The position numbers and the translations under genes were made by a program. From Anaeramoeba flamelloides (taxonomy: Eukaryota; Metamonada; Anaeramoebidae): a stretch of 64,000 nt of DNA. This document shows, piece after piece, positions 34,603 to 46,471 of the stretch (positions within the stretch are counted from its first letter, which is position 1; every line of letters begins with the position of its first letter). The notes below the pieces were generated by a model, which had not been told where the DNA came from, did no database searches, and saw only the letters and a program-made list of their open reading frames with translations. The stretch is from contig JANTQA010000015.1 in NCBI GenBank assembly GCA_027625915.1, forward strand, positions 8,771,001 through 8,835,000. The letters are read 5' to 3'.

Positions 34603-35165
34603 TAAGCTATTTTTCAAAAATTTTGACTCACTTTATACAGTTAATGGAAGTTGTTTTGTGGTTTATCCCAGTATTCTTCTCAAAAATATTTTCAATTTTT
34701 GGATCAGAATCATTTTTTCTAATTTGGTTGATTTTCTTTTGTTTTTGCTTTTCTTTTTCTTTTGATTACAAATTCTAGTTTTTATCTCTTTTTTTTTTGG
34801 AAATAGATTAGAAAAAAAAAAAGATATTCGAAAAGACAAATAATCATTAAAAAAATTAAGACTAAGTAAAGTCTTTTAAAATGAATTTAATTATTAGTAA
34901 AAAACCTTGGTGTTAAACATTTTTTCAGTGAAAGTTCTGTAAATAAAAATCCCAAAGGCTAATTTCAAAAATTGTTGATTTACTTTTTTTTAGTAATTTT
35001 TTTTATTGTTTTTTATTTATTTTTAGATTATCAGATTTTTATATATTTAGAATGACTTGATAGTGAATTACAAATCAAATTTAATTATTAATCACCCTTG
35101 AATACTAAAGAATATTTATTCTTTTCAATTAATTATTTCAGGCGAGTAACAATTTTTGAAATGGG
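34603..35165. repeat. Dispersed repeat K, copy 2
   Basis: Partner of 17628-18240. Same order of conserved blocks, including TATTCTTCTCAAAAATATTTTCA, GGATCAGAATCATTTTTT and TTAATTATTTCAGGCGAGTAAC. Confidence 0.6.
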
Positions 35166-35924
35166 ATTTATATAGCATTGGAAATAATACCAGACATTAA
35201 AATAACTTCTAAAAAGATTTTTAATTGTTAATATTAGTAAAATTGTTCTTTAATTACAAATTACAATTAAAAATCTTAATTGGGATTATTTTTATATACT
35301 GTTTTTTTTTTTAATACGTTATTCATAAATGTAAATATACTTATAAAAATTTCTATTTCAATTTCCATTTTTATAAATCTTACTAACTTTCAACTTTTGA
35401 AAAAATTCTTGAGATAGAATATTTTGAAGACCAACTAAGTTAACACAGTTCCTTAATAATTGAACCAATGAATTTCCGTTTAAATACCCGTGTAAAAAAA
35501 AATTGTAAAAGGAAAAATAAAATAATGGTTTGCAAAAATATATTTGAATTTATTGGGTTATTATTAGCATCATCATTATTATTATAATGAGAAGAGACGA
35601 ACATATCTTGTTTACCAATAGTTTTTTTTTGTTTTATTATTAATTTAAAATAATTGAGTAAAAACTTTGATTTTTAACAAATTCTTTTAAATTAAGAAAA
35701 AAACCGATTTTTAATTTTATTTGATTTTAGAAATAAATAGAAAATTCGGCAAAGTTTCTTTTTCGTTATCAAATTAATAAATACCACCTTTTAATTTTAT
35801 TTATTTATCGATAGGAATAATTAAAGAACAACCACCAAATAAAAAAAAAAAAAAAAAAAGAAGGAAGAAATATATTTAAAATATGTATAAAAAATAAATT
35901 TATCATTTTCAAAACATACCATCT

Positions 35925-36450
35925 TTATGTTTTTTTGAGTTTTCTGTTTATTTTGAAGATCAATAGATTTTCGTTCTGTTTTCCTGAGGTTATCTAATTA
36001 TTTGGAAAATCAATAGATTTTCGTTAGGTTTTTTTGAGTTTTCTATTTTATTTGTGAAGTGTTCGATAGATTTTCGTTAGGTTTTTTTTACTTTTCGAAA
36101 AAAATCGAAAATTTATTAAAATTTTCTGTTTATTTCAAAAAGTAAAAAAAACCTAGAGGATTTCACAAATAAAAAAGCAAACCGCAAGAAAATTACCATT
36201 ATCTTTCACAGAATTGAGCAAAATTGACTAAAATTAAAGAGTTTGCCCCACCCTTTCAAATTATAGTTAAGCATATCCGCACCCTTTTTAATAATTTTAG
36301 AAATTAAAAGAAAATTTCTTGAATTTCCTTTTTATTTTCGATTTCAAGAAAAATAAACATTATGTTTTCTCGAGTTTTCAATTTATTTCTCAAATTAAAA
36401 AAAACCTAGAACACTTTACAAATAAATTAGAACACCACAGAAAAACCACG
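35925..36450. repeat. Imperfect tandem repeat with inverted counterparts
   Basis: Three direct copies of a unit of about 65 bases containing CAATAGATTTTCGTTAGG lie at 35930-36080 (with GAGTTTTCT and TTTATTT between them). Inverted pieces follow (AAAAAAACCTAGA plus TTACAAATAAA) at about 36145-36175 and 36395-36430. It could fold into a large hairpin. No gene; a run of nine C lies at about 36457. Confidence 0.55.
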
Positions 36451-36815
36451 TTTACCCCCCCCCATAACCCAAAAAAACAGATAAAAATTATCAATTTTCC
36501 AAAATAATTCCAAATTCTGGTAAAATATCGTTAGTTTATTTTTTGTTTTTTTTTACTCTCAAGAAATTAAAAGAAAACTTCTTAAATTTTCATTTTTTTC
36601 TCAAATTAAAAAAAAAAATATAGACACCCATCGCAAATCTACGAGAATACATCTCAAACGACACCACCTTTCCAATTCCTAAAATTTTATTTAGATATAT
36701 ATTTTTTTTATGATTTCCATTTTTTTTTATTACTTCATCACATCAATAAATACGATGAAAATCCCTTTTTTCAAATAATATTCAGAATTGATATTTTTTT
36801 AATCTATTATATATA

Positions 36816-37387
36816 TATAAACTCCATTTCACTAAAAGTGACCCAGCTAAAAACGAAAAAAGACACTTTATTTTTAAGAATCAACAAAACAAACTAAGAT
36901 TGTTTAGAAACACAAGAAACAATAAACTTACATTTGAGCCGATAACCGCAAAAAAAAAAGTCTGAAAAAAAAATAAATTACAAAAAAAAAAAAAATATTA
37001 AAAAAATTTTTGGGCCTTTTTCATTGGAACATCTCGTGCAAAATTCCCAATTTCTTTAGAAAATTAAAATTGCTGACAATAAGATTTTTTACTTTTAATA
37101 TGTGAATTGTAAAAGAACATACAAAGCCTCATTTTTCTAATTATTAATTTGTGATTTCAAACATTTTTTTTTTCAAATTTAATTTTTAATAGAAAAATAA
37201 AAAATAAAAGAAGAAAAAAAATAAAAAAAAAAAGGCAAAAAGCAAAAAAAAAAAAAAAAAAAATTTCAAAATGAGAAAAAATGATTAGATCTAAATATTG
37301 AAATTTTAGTTCGAGTAGAATTATGAATTAAACACATAGAATGTATTCTATTTCTTCAATAAAACTGGGCCCCTTTGACTGAAAAAG

Positions 37388-37394
<7 letters not shown>
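36816..37394. mobile_element. Family C element, copy 3, inside a TA microsatellite
   Basis: Starts TATAAACTCCATTTCACTAA and ends CTTTGACTGAAAAAGAGTTTATA. It has the same orientation as the copy at 21981. Both sides are (TA)n tracts, short on the left and about 19 units on the right (37391-37429), which fits insertion at a TA target. Confidence 0.78.

Positions 37395-37429
<35 letters not shown>
37391..37429. repeat. (TA)n microsatellite
   Basis: About 19 TA units directly at the edge of the family C copy. Confidence 0.9.
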
Positions 37430-37432
<3 letters not shown>

Positions 37433-37644
37433 AATTTTTATTTTTAATTTAGATATCCAGAGATTAATAATTATTTTCAACAGTTCAGCGTTTTCATTGG
37501 AAACAAAATCATTTAATAAAAAAAAATATAAAACCTTTTTATTTTGATAAATTCTCACTTATAGAAAAGTCTGATAGTTTGTCTAAACAAATGACAATAT
37601 AATCTAATCTTTTTTTAGAAATGTAAAAAAAAACAAACAAATAT

Positions 37645-37800
37645 TTTGAGAAAACTAAATCAAGTTTAAAATACTTCTAATGACTGTTGTTTATTTTTAT
37701 TCTCTTTGAATTAGAAGTTACAATTTTAATCACTTCAAAATTCACTCTTCAACAGATACAGTGTTTTTCGATATTTATCCTTGAACAATAAATCCACTTC
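37645..37800. repeat. Dispersed repeat M, copy 2
   Basis: Partner of 24545-24725, sharing ATACTTCTAATGA, CTCTTTGAATTAGAAGT and the end AACAATAAATCCAC. Confidence 0.5.
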
Positions 37801-38599
37801 TCATTTTTATAAAACTTTAAATTTTTCAAAAGTTTTAAGAATGAATATATTTAAGATTTTTTTTTGGTCACTTTTTTTAATTAGTCGTAAATATTTCAAA
37901 AAGTTTTTAAATAAATCAAACTAGTTCAATACACAAAATTACAGGAAAGAAAGAAAGAAAAAAAAAAACTAACAACAGAAACAAACAAAAATCTTTCACT
38001 AACTCACAAATGATCGGTGGTCATCTAAATTAAGAATATTTAACATCAATAAAAAATAAAAAAAAAAAAGAAAGTGTTAAGGAATAAAGATAATGTTGTT
38101 CTTTTAAAAAAGTGTTTAAAAATGAAATATTAAACCATTTTTTAATGAAGGGGATTTTCTTTTAAACAAAACATTTAAAATAAAAATCCTTGCGTTTCTG
38201 TCCCACATAAATTAACACATAAGAACCACTGAAAGATCCTTTGCTGACTAATTGTGGAGTGTTGGTAACAAGAGAAAGAACAATTTTTAATAAAGAAAGA
38301 AGAAAAAGCTTGGTATAAAATAGGAAAAAAAAAAGAAGGTTTTTACTCAAATAGTTAGATCAAAAAAAGATAATTAATAAAAAAATTTAATCCTTAAAAG
38401 TTATTTTCTTCAATTTCAATAACATAACCGAAGAAGATTGTTTGTCAATTTATTTTGTTTATGATTCTTGTTTAAATGAAAATTTATATTATATTTCAAA
38501 TTAAAAACATATTAAAAAGATGTTCGAAAAATCATACTATAAAATTGCAAGATTGATGTTTGTTCCTGCCAATGCCAAGTTATTTGAAATTTACAGGAT
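37801..38599. other. DNA downstream of the p24 gene
   Basis: No gene seen. A minus-strand frame at 38162-38350 has a patch of balanced codons (VSKGSFSGSYVLIYVG) but no recognisable product. Confidence 0.4.
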
Positions 38600-39605
38600 T
38601 TAGATAATTTTTCTCTTTTTAAAGAATCCCTTAAGATAATAAACCTGAAGGATCCCAGTTGTAAACAAAACTAAAATGGAAAGAATGGAGAACCACATGA
38701 CTCTTGAATTGGTAGACTCTAATGTAATTGTGAAAATATTTGTGTTATATTATGAGGAGAGTTAGAAAGTAAAAGAAGTAAAACGGAGAATAAGGTTTGT
38801 TTAGTACAGTTTTGGTTTAAGAAGAAAAATAAAAAGAAAAAAACAAAAAAATTGAAAAAAAATTAAAAGAAAAGAATTAAAAGGGTAGTGTTAATTAAAA
38901 GTTTTACCATTTGTGTTTCTCATTGCTTCTTCTCTACCTTTTGCATAAATTATATCGGTATGAATTTCAAGGACTTGATCTTGCATTTTTCTGATCTCTC
39001 TTTCTAAAGGACCTAAATGTTCTTTTTTGGCAATGTCTTCATAGTCTCTTGCTGCAATACCATATTTATAATTGAAGCTAACTCTTTGGATGGTGCCTTT
39101 TTTTCAAAAAAGATAAAAAAAGATAAAAAAAGAAAAGAAAAGAAAAGAAAAGAATAATTATTCTTAATTTTTTTTTTTTATAATTTGTCAAAGTCAGAGA
39201 AGCAAAGTAAAAAATTTTTTTTTTAAAAATTTCTTTTTTAATTTACTTCTTTGTGAAGGAAAGGTTTTTTTTTTTTTTTTTTTGGTTTGTTTTACCTGAT
39301 TGTAAGCTTGGCTGTGGCTTTTTGGTTGAAAAACAAAAGTGATAATCGCCAGTTTGGTCAGTATGGAAAGCAAATTTGCCAGGTTGGTTGGTTTGTTTTT
39401 TCTGAATGACTTGTTTTTGTGGATTATAAATTATAAATTCTGGATGAAGAAGAATTGGATCCATAAGTTCAAAATCACCAGTAACTAAAGAATCGTGTTC
39501 GATTTCTTCGTAAATACATTTTTCTTCACGTTGACCAATGTCAAATTGAAGGGCAGTTACAAGGCCCAATAAACAAACAATAAAAAGAAGATTCTTTAAT
39601 TTCAT
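38600..39605 (-). CDS. p24 / emp24 family cargo receptor (three exons)
   Basis: Exon 1 is 39296-39605, exon 2 is 38908-39096 and exon 3 is 38600-38718. The introns are 199 and 189 bases, with donors GTAAAA and acceptors ending AAAG and TTAG, and phases agree at both joins. The product is 205 residues, the normal p24 size. Residues 1-19 are a signal peptide. The GOLD domain follows, with the conserved cysteine pair Cys30 and Cys91. Next come a coiled-coil region (VSFNYKYG, KKEHLGPLEREIRKMQDQV), the membrane-near motif NESTNSRVMWFS, one transmembrane helix (about 174-193) and a cytosolic tail YYLKGFFKKRKII with the FF and KKxx-type signals read by COPII and COPI coats. p24 proteins cycle between ER and Golgi and help select cargo. 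Exons 2 and 3 were found by translating the minus strand beyond the exon 1 stop. Confidence 0.94.
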
Positions 39606-40365
39606 TTATTTGAAAAAATGATTTTGTTTTGGATAAACTTATTTATTTCTGTAAATAGAACACTTTTTCAGTATTGTTACACAAAGATAATTTTAATTGA
39701 TTTTTGGTTTAAAGATGAACAAATTATAATAAAATAATTAATTATTTTCACTTATTGTTAATTTTTTTCTTTTCTTTGATCTTCCTTTCTTTTCTATTAT
39801 TTTCCTTATCTTAAAAAACACTGCACAATACAAAGGGGTTACCAAAGAAAGATTGTGCAAAAAGATATTAAAAATACAGTTTCTTTTTGAGTAATTCTGT
39901 TGAAACTGTTTTATTTAAGGGGTTCTGTATTTGAGATTCATTAGGTACTGAAAACGAAAGCTGTGAATAGAAAGGGTGGTTTAAAAGATTGATTGTTGAA
40001 ATGATTACAAATAAAAGGGTTTCATATTAAGCAATTTTTAAGGATTATTTTTGCAAATTTGAACAAAAGATTTATTGATCTTTATATTTTAGAGTAATTA
40101 TTGAGCAAAATAATTAAAATTACTAACATTTTTTCGGATTTTATATCAAATATCTATATTGTCAAGTATATTGATACCTTTAAACTGTAATTTTGAAGAC
40201 TTTAATAATTTTTTTATTTTCCAAATTCAAAATACACTCGAGAGTGATCTATAAAACAAAACTCCTTTCTTCTGGGGTGTATCTCCTTTATTTTAAAACT
40301 TAAGTAAGTACATTTTCCTATTTTGAAAAATTTTAATTGTGTGAACATTACTGAAAAAATATTTT
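39606..40365. other. Intergenic DNA upstream of the p24 gene
   Basis: AT-rich; no gene or element recognised. Confidence 0.45.
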
Positions 40366-41476
40366 TTGAGTGCCACCAGATATTAAAACTTTGAAACCAA
40401 AACACCATCCACTAGTCTATTCGTGAAAAGAACCCAAAGTAATTCAGAGTTGAATCTTAAAATTTTCAATTTTTTGAACATTTTTTTTTTATTAAATTTT
40501 TGGTTTTATTAAATTTGGTTTTGGATCTAGAGATGCGTTTATATGGTTCTCTGAAATTAATCAAACAGTAAACCAAAAAAATAGACCGAAAGGGTGTGCA
40601 TTTGAAACAAATATTTTCTTTTAGAAGACCTAACACAAAAGATCACCATTCCTAATAAATTTGTTGAAATCAAGAATGAAAAAAAAATTGATAAAAGCCT
40701 ATTTTCAAAGATTTGGGTTTCCATACATTCTTAGTTTGTATGGATACATACTATTTTTCCCCTCAAATTACTCGCCCCATTACTATTTATTATTATTTTA
40801 TAAAATATTTTTTGCAAAATTTGTTTTCAAAATTCTTTTTTAAAATATTTTTATCAAACAAAGCCAAACCAAAGAATACTATTTCAAAAATTAAAATAAA
40901 GGGGTTGAATTCTTGGAATTAAAAAACGGTTACAAAAGATTCAACTCAAAATAATTGAAAAATTCAAGAAAACATTTCAATCAGATTCAAAATTTTTTTG
41001 ATTTCTCATTTTAATGGAAAATAAATAATTATAAAATCAAACGAATTTGCCCAATAAGCTCTTATTCTCAAGAAGAATTAAAAAAAAATCTCTGATTTTC
41101 TGAACTAAAACTAGAATTAGATGACATAAATCAAAATAGGATTTTTAAATTCATTTTGGAAATTCTTTAGAAATAAACAGTAATTTGTTTATCAAAAATT
41201 TTCCAAACAAAATTTTTTTCATAAAGAATTAAAAATAAAACCAAATAAAGAATAAGTAATTGTGTAAAATTTTATAGATAAGATCAAGTAATAAATGATT
41301 TTTATTTATTTTTTTTTGATCAATTTTTTCATTTTTTTGATTTCCGTTTTTTTATTGATATGAAAATATCTTATACTAATATCTATTCCACTCTAGTATT
41401 TATGAAAATATCAATGTATTTGGCTAAAGAAATGATTTGAAGAATTCAATTTCACATAAATGGTGGCACTCATAAA
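40366..41476. mobile_element. Family H element, copy 3 (best preserved)
   Basis: The left end TTTTGAGTGCCACCA and right end TGGTGGCACTCATAAAA are inverse complements over about 14 bases. The 1.1 kb between them is non-coding and AT-rich. The other copies lie at 2576, 28405 and (partial) 16320. No target-site duplication is evident. Open frames at 40214-40408 and 40661-40922 are not conserved between copies. Confidence 0.72.
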
Positions 41477-41790
41477 AATGAAAAATGTACTTACCCCCTT
41501 AATTAAAAAAAAAAAAAAAAAAAACCAAAATTTGTACTTTGAACAAATTTTTTATTACCCAATATAATTTTAATTCGATAAACATGCAGATGCTGAGAAA
41601 AATAATTATTTTTATCATTAAATATAAATAACATTCAAGTGCCAATTGATTAAGGGAATAGTTATCTTGTTCCTATTTCGATTGTCATATTTTATCGAAA
41701 AGAAAAGAAATTATTCAAATCATTTCTCGAAACAAATAAATATATACTTGAAGAAAAGGAAGATTGTAATATGAACGAGTATAATATATA

Positions 41791-41940
41791 TATAAACTCT
41801 TTTTCAGTCAAAGGGGCCCAGTTTTATTGAAGAAATGGAATACATTCTGTGAGTTTAATTCATTACTCTTATCAAACTAAAATTTTCAATTTTTAGATCA
41901 AAATCATTTTTTCTCATTTTGTAAAATTTTGTTTTTTTTT

Positions 41941-42009
<69 letters not shown>

Positions 42010-42372
42010 TAACTTTGAAAAAAAAAATGTTTGAAAAACGAAATAAACATTAAGAAAAGTTAAGCTTTGTATGTTCTTTTAAAATTCATACATTTACAAG
42101 TAAAAAATCTTAGTATCAACGATTTTAATTTCCTAAAGAAATTGAGAATTTTGCACGAGACGTTCCAATGAATGGGGCCCAAAAATCTTTTTAACATTTT
42201 TTTTTTTTTTGAAATTTATGGTTTGTTCAGGGGTTTCTTTTATAATTATGGACTCTTATATGAAGTTTATTATTTCTCGTATTTCTAAACAATCTAAGTT
42301 TGGTTGATTCTTAAAAATAAAGTGACTTTTTCATTTTTGGCTAGGCCCCTTTGAGTGAAATGGAGTTTATAT
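41791..42372. mobile_element. Family C element, copy 4 (intact ends)
   Basis: The left end TATAAACTCTTTTTCAGTCA is followed by AAGGGGCCCAG. The right end has CTAGGCCCCTTTGAGTGAAA followed by TGGAGTTTATA. The ends are imperfect inverse complements, including the GGGCC core. It is flanked by TA-rich sequence. The interior is non-coding and holds a 63-base T run. Confidence 0.82.
41942..42004. repeat. Poly-T run of about 63 bases
   Basis: An uninterrupted T homopolymer inside family C copy 4. The corresponding place in other copies has only short T runs, so it is a recent expansion or its length is uncertain. Confidence 0.9.
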
Positions 42373-43176
42373 ACCAATTCTAAAAAAGGAAATAAAAATA
42401 AAAAAAGAAGGATCAATAAAAACAAATAAAAAAAATAATTTATTTATTGATTGTATCTGTAACATTTGATATAGTTTCTTATTTTTTTTTAATTAGTTTT
42501 ATTATTCGTAATTAATGGAAAATACTTTAATTTGTAAAAAAAAAATTGAGAAGGAAAAGACAATTTAATTTTAAAGACTTTTGACAAATGAATTTCAAAC
42601 CCCCTTAGATAAATTAGTATAAAAATGATTTAGTTTAGGGCTATAGAAACTTTTTTATTACATAAGCATAAATCACTCTATTTGGTATTATGAAATATTT
42701 AAAATTATTAGAACGAAATAGAATAAAAAAATAAGAAAAAATATTAGATAAAAAACTATATGAAAAAGTTATTCTTCGAAACAATACCAAATAACGGTTT
42801 GACCCGATTAATCAAAATTATATTTTTTTATTAAACGCACTTTTTTATCAAAACACTTATGGTTAGAAAATTTTAACCAATAAAGAAGAACCACGAATAA
42901 AAAAATACTTAAAATGGTAATACATATAAAAAAAAGTTAGATAAATTTGAGTATATAATGCCGCTTCTATATCCAATCTCTCGTCCTTTTTTTAATTCAA
43001 AATAATTTAGTAAAATCAAATGTTTTATCCCCCTATTTATTACTATAAAAAACTTATGGAATCATGAATACCAACAATTAATCAAAGATTCTGGAAAATT
43101 AATTTCTTTTAGATGATTTTATTTAATTTTGGTTTTTATTCCTCTTAATTCTGTATCTGAACTTAAAGGTTTTCAC
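42373..43176. other. Intergenic DNA
   Basis: AT-rich with no gene or clear element. Confidence 0.45.
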
Positions 43177-43375
43177 TACAGTCAGTTCCATTTTTAAAGC
43201 ACAAACTTTAAACAAAATTCAATGCACAAAAAAATCCCAAATTAAGGTACGTAATTTATAATTTTTTTTTTACAATTTATTTTACTAGAATCTGAATTTT
43301 GTTCCTTAATTTGAGATTTTTATTGTGCCTTAAATTTCGTTGAAAGTTTGTGTCTTACAAGTAGAACTGACTGTA
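43177..43375. mobile_element. Family A foldback MITE, copy 3
   Basis: Starts TACAGTCAGTTCCATTTTTA and ends AAGTAGAACTGACTGTA, flanked by TA. The right arm (TGTGCCTTAAATTTCGTTGA) is identical to that of the copy at 10624 over at least 20 bases. The left arm is slightly more changed. Confidence 0.85.
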
Positions 43376-44408
43376 TATATAAATAAAAATAGTCGAGATC
43401 CATGTGAAGTTAATTTAAAGAATCACTTATCTGAAATAATCAAAATGAAAATTCTTCGTTTGAGGTTATCATGGAGAAAAACAACAATTTTAATAATGTT
43501 CCCAAATTGAAGTTCCAAAGAAAATTTCAATATAAATCGATACCATTTCTTTACAATCATTTCCACACTTCGAATAAAATTATAATAACACTTTTTTTCT
43601 AATTGTTTATCAATCTTAGATTAAAAATAAAATAACTAACAATAAGAAATTAAAGAAAAAATCCATAAAAAGAAAAAAAAAAACGAGAAAAAATGAAAAA
43701 AGATGATCACCATTCTAAAAATTTTCAAAATACAATTTTTTCTTCAAATTTCAATTCAGTCCAAATAAAAAAAATATAATTAACTCATAAATGCTAAATT
43801 ATTTTGACTAGCAAATAGTTTAGATCAATTTCTACATTGGTTTTTTTTTATTTTTTAACATTTTCTTTTTTGGATAACAATCGAGATTTTGTATCTTTTC
43901 TTTTGTAATATAAAACACAAATCAAACAGAATTTATAAAGTATATGATCCATATTATCTAAAACATATTTTTATTAAATTATTTTATAGTCTTGAGAACT
44001 CAAAAAAGAAATTATTTCTATTAGGCATTTCAAGTTGGAATACATTTTAATTTAAACATTTTAATATGTTTTTAAAATTTTACATTCTAAATGACAATAA
44101 TAAATGAAAAATTTACTAAATTTTTATCTTTGTTTAAAAAAATAAAAGTATGTCCCTTATTATTATGATTTTTATGTTTTTAATTAAACTAATTAATAAA
44201 AAAAGGTTTTATATTTGATAATTTAAAAGAATACTATTTACTTTTAAAAATCTGTTTTATTTTATAAAAATCCTTATTCTTCTTAATAAAAAGACTTTAA
44301 AAAAGTAAAAAAAACAAAAACTTCTCAAATTTTGAATAGTTATTATTGTTTTAAAATTTTTTTTTTTATTATTATCAAAACCATTAAAATAACTGTAAAA
44401 AAGAAACT

Positions 44409-44461
<53 letters not shown>

Positions 44462-44704
44462 ATAATAATTATGGTTGTTTGAAAGAATTTGTGTTTCCAA
44501 TGGAATTGAAGAAAATGAAAAAGTTTCGATATTTGAATCATTAAATGTGAATTTTTTATTTTTCAAGTAAAATATTATTTTTTTGATTTTAAAATAATTT
44601 TTTTCTGAGGAAAATGATTTCTGAGATTAATTAATTTGCTAATTGATTTCTATGTTTATTATTTTTTTTTTATTTTTTTATTTTTCTAAAATAAGTTAAA
44701 ATTT
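43376..44704. other. Intergenic DNA with a (TA)n tract
   Basis: No gene seen. A TA microsatellite of about 24 units occupies 44412-44459, some 250 bases past the end of the 4E-T-like gene. Confidence 0.5.
44412..44459. repeat. (TA)n microsatellite
   Basis: About 24 uninterrupted TA units. Confidence 0.92.
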
Positions 44705-46471
44705 TTAATATTTAATATTGAAATTTTGGGTATTATAATTATTTGGTACACTTCTTGACAATTTTTTTTGTTTTGTATAAGTATCTGTATTTAATTTTTC
44801 CGTTGTGCTAAAATTTGGATTTAAAAATTTCTTTTTTTTTCTATTTTTTTGATTTTTATTTGAGCTCGATATGTTATTTTGATTGAAATTTTCATTTTCA
44901 TCAAAATTAAATTGAAATATTTCTTCGTTCCAGTTATTTTGTTTTGTGAATTGAAAATTGAAATTGAATTCGAGACTGGAATTGGAATTTGGTCTTGTCT
45001 GTTTTTTTTGGTTATATTGTGTTTTTATACTTTTTTTATTCAATTCTTCTCTTGGACTATTTGTTGGTTTTGTTTTTTTTTTGGAATCATTATCAAAGGT
45101 GAAAATATTCAATTTGTTTTCAAAATTAAATGGTTTATGTTTTTGTTGTATTCCATTTTGTTGAAATTCTGAATTAAAAGAACTTGTCTTCGATCCCATA
45201 TTCGGGAAAAGATCAGAATTCATTAGATTAATTCCAGTTGAATCTTTTTTACTCTCCTTCTTTTTATTATTCTTAAAATAATTCGAAATATCAAATTCTT
45301 GACTTTTTTCTTCATAAGGTGCTGAATATGATAATTGATAATTTGGGGTTGGTAAAAGAGTCAGATTATTTTGTGGATCAATTGGTTGACTCGTTTTTTG
45401 CACTGTCTTGGAGGTATTATTTGATTTAGTATTCAGATTTGAAAAGGAGAATAGTTCTTTTTTCAGTATTTTCTGATTCAAAGTCCTAAATTGCTTTGTT
45501 GTATTGTTTTTTCCCGAATTTGAATCACTAAAAGAATTATTTATATTTTTGATTTGTTCAAACCCCTTTTTAAAATTATTATTTTTGTTAAAAGTTTGAT
45601 CAAACGACGAACTATAGTTAATGTTATTTTCTTTTGTTGTATAATTGTTGAAGTTTGTAAATAGTGTTGGTTGTCTATTGTTTTTAATAGAAATTGAGTT
45701 CAGACTAAAACTATTAGTTTTTTCTTCGTCTTCGCTGTCTGATTGAATTTTAATGGAAATTGCTTGATTTTTTAAAGTTTTTCCAAATTCTTTTGGTTTC
45801 TGTGTGTTTTCTTGGCCTAGATCAAAATTTTCATTCTTTTTTAAAAATAATTTGTGTAGAAGATCTTCTTCAGTTTGTATAAAATCTTTTTTCTTCTTGC
45901 ACTTTTTTTCTTGACTTTGTTTAACTTTTTTTGATTTTTTTTTTTCCTGATTTTCTTTGTAATCGATCTCTGATTTTGTCAGTTTCCCTTTCCCTTTCCC
46001 TTTCCCTTTCCCTTTCCCTTTCCCTTTTCCTTTTCTCCGTTTTCGTTCTCGTTCAAATTTTTCCCTTAGTCTTTCAAATTCATTTTCATTTTCATTTTGA
46101 TCTTTGTTAACACTTGCAGTATACCAAAGTGGAATTGTTTCTTTTTGAAACTGTTTATTGTTTCTTGTTTTGTGTGAATTGTTGTATTGCCTTTTACCCC
46201 TTTGATTTGATCTTCTTGGCCTTACTTGTTTTATCAATTTCTTATTGAAGTTTTCAATTATTGTCTTTTTGTCCTCAGATATTGTACCATTCTTTTTGAT
46301 TAAAAGAAGAAATTCTTTTGTATATCGAATCCCTTTTGTACTAACAAAGACGTCTTTTGGCTTTACGTGATCCCTCTTTTTGTGAAAGCTTTCTCCTATT
46401 TTTACTTGTTGATCTCTTTCTGGGAGGTTTATGTCGTTAGGTAATTTGGAGATTGTTTTTATGTTAGCCAT
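44705..46471 (-). CDS. Probable eIF4E-binding protein, 4E-T-like
   Basis: A single exon; the first ATG in frame is at 46469-46471, giving 588 residues (the frame extends 19 codons further upstream but without ATG). Residues 50-56 are YTKEFLL, which fits the canonical eIF4E-binding motif YxxxxL-hydrophobic; metazoan 4E-T has a very similar YTKxxLL near its N terminus. A basic region and a tryptophan motif (IPLWYT, about 113-118) follow, in the order seen in 4E-T-like proteins. Residues 147-161 are a Lys-Gly run coded by a CCCTTT hexamer array on the plus strand. The rest is Asn, Gln, Ser and Lys-rich, disordered and typical of P-body or stress-granule components. Expected role: binding the cap-binding protein to repress translation or move it into granules. 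The motif is short, so an unrelated disordered protein remains possible. Confidence 0.66.
   Translation of the reverse strand: MANIKTISKLPNDINLPERDQQVKIGESFHKKRDHVKPKDVFVSTKGIRYTKEFLLLIKKNGTISEDKKTIIENFNKKLIKQVRPRRSNQRGKRQYNNSHKTRNNKQFQKETIPLWYTASVNKDQNENENEFERLREKFERERKRRKGKGKGKGKGKGKGKGKLTKSEIDYKENQEKKKSKKVKQSQEKKCKKKKDFIQTEEDLLHKLFLKKNENFDLGQENTQKPKEFGKTLKNQAISIKIQSDSEDEEKTNSFSLNSISIKNNRQPTLFTNFNNYTTKENNINYSSSFDQTFNKNNNFKKGFEQIKNINNSFSDSNSGKNNTTKQFRTLNQKILKKELFSFSNLNTKSNNTSKTVQKTSQPIDPQNNLTLLPTPNYQLSYSAPYEEKSQEFDISNYFKNNKKKESKKDSTGINLMNSDLFPNMGSKTSSFNSEFQQNGIQQKHKPFNFENKLNIFTFDNDSKKKTKPTNSPREELNKKSIKTQYNQKKQTRPNSNSSLEFNFNFQFTKQNNWNEEIFQFNFDENENFNQNNISSSNKNQKNRKKKKFLNPNFSTTEKLNTDTYTKQKKLSRSVPNNYNTQNFNIKY

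Noticed and set aside
38162-38350. Minus-strand frame as an additional p24 exon
   Set aside because: The p24 protein is complete and ends in a normal coat-binding tail at 38600, so no further exon is needed.
44705-46471. CCCTTT array as a telomere-like repeat
   Set aside because: It is in frame within the 4E-T-like gene and codes Lys-Gly; internal location and short length argue against a telomeric origin.
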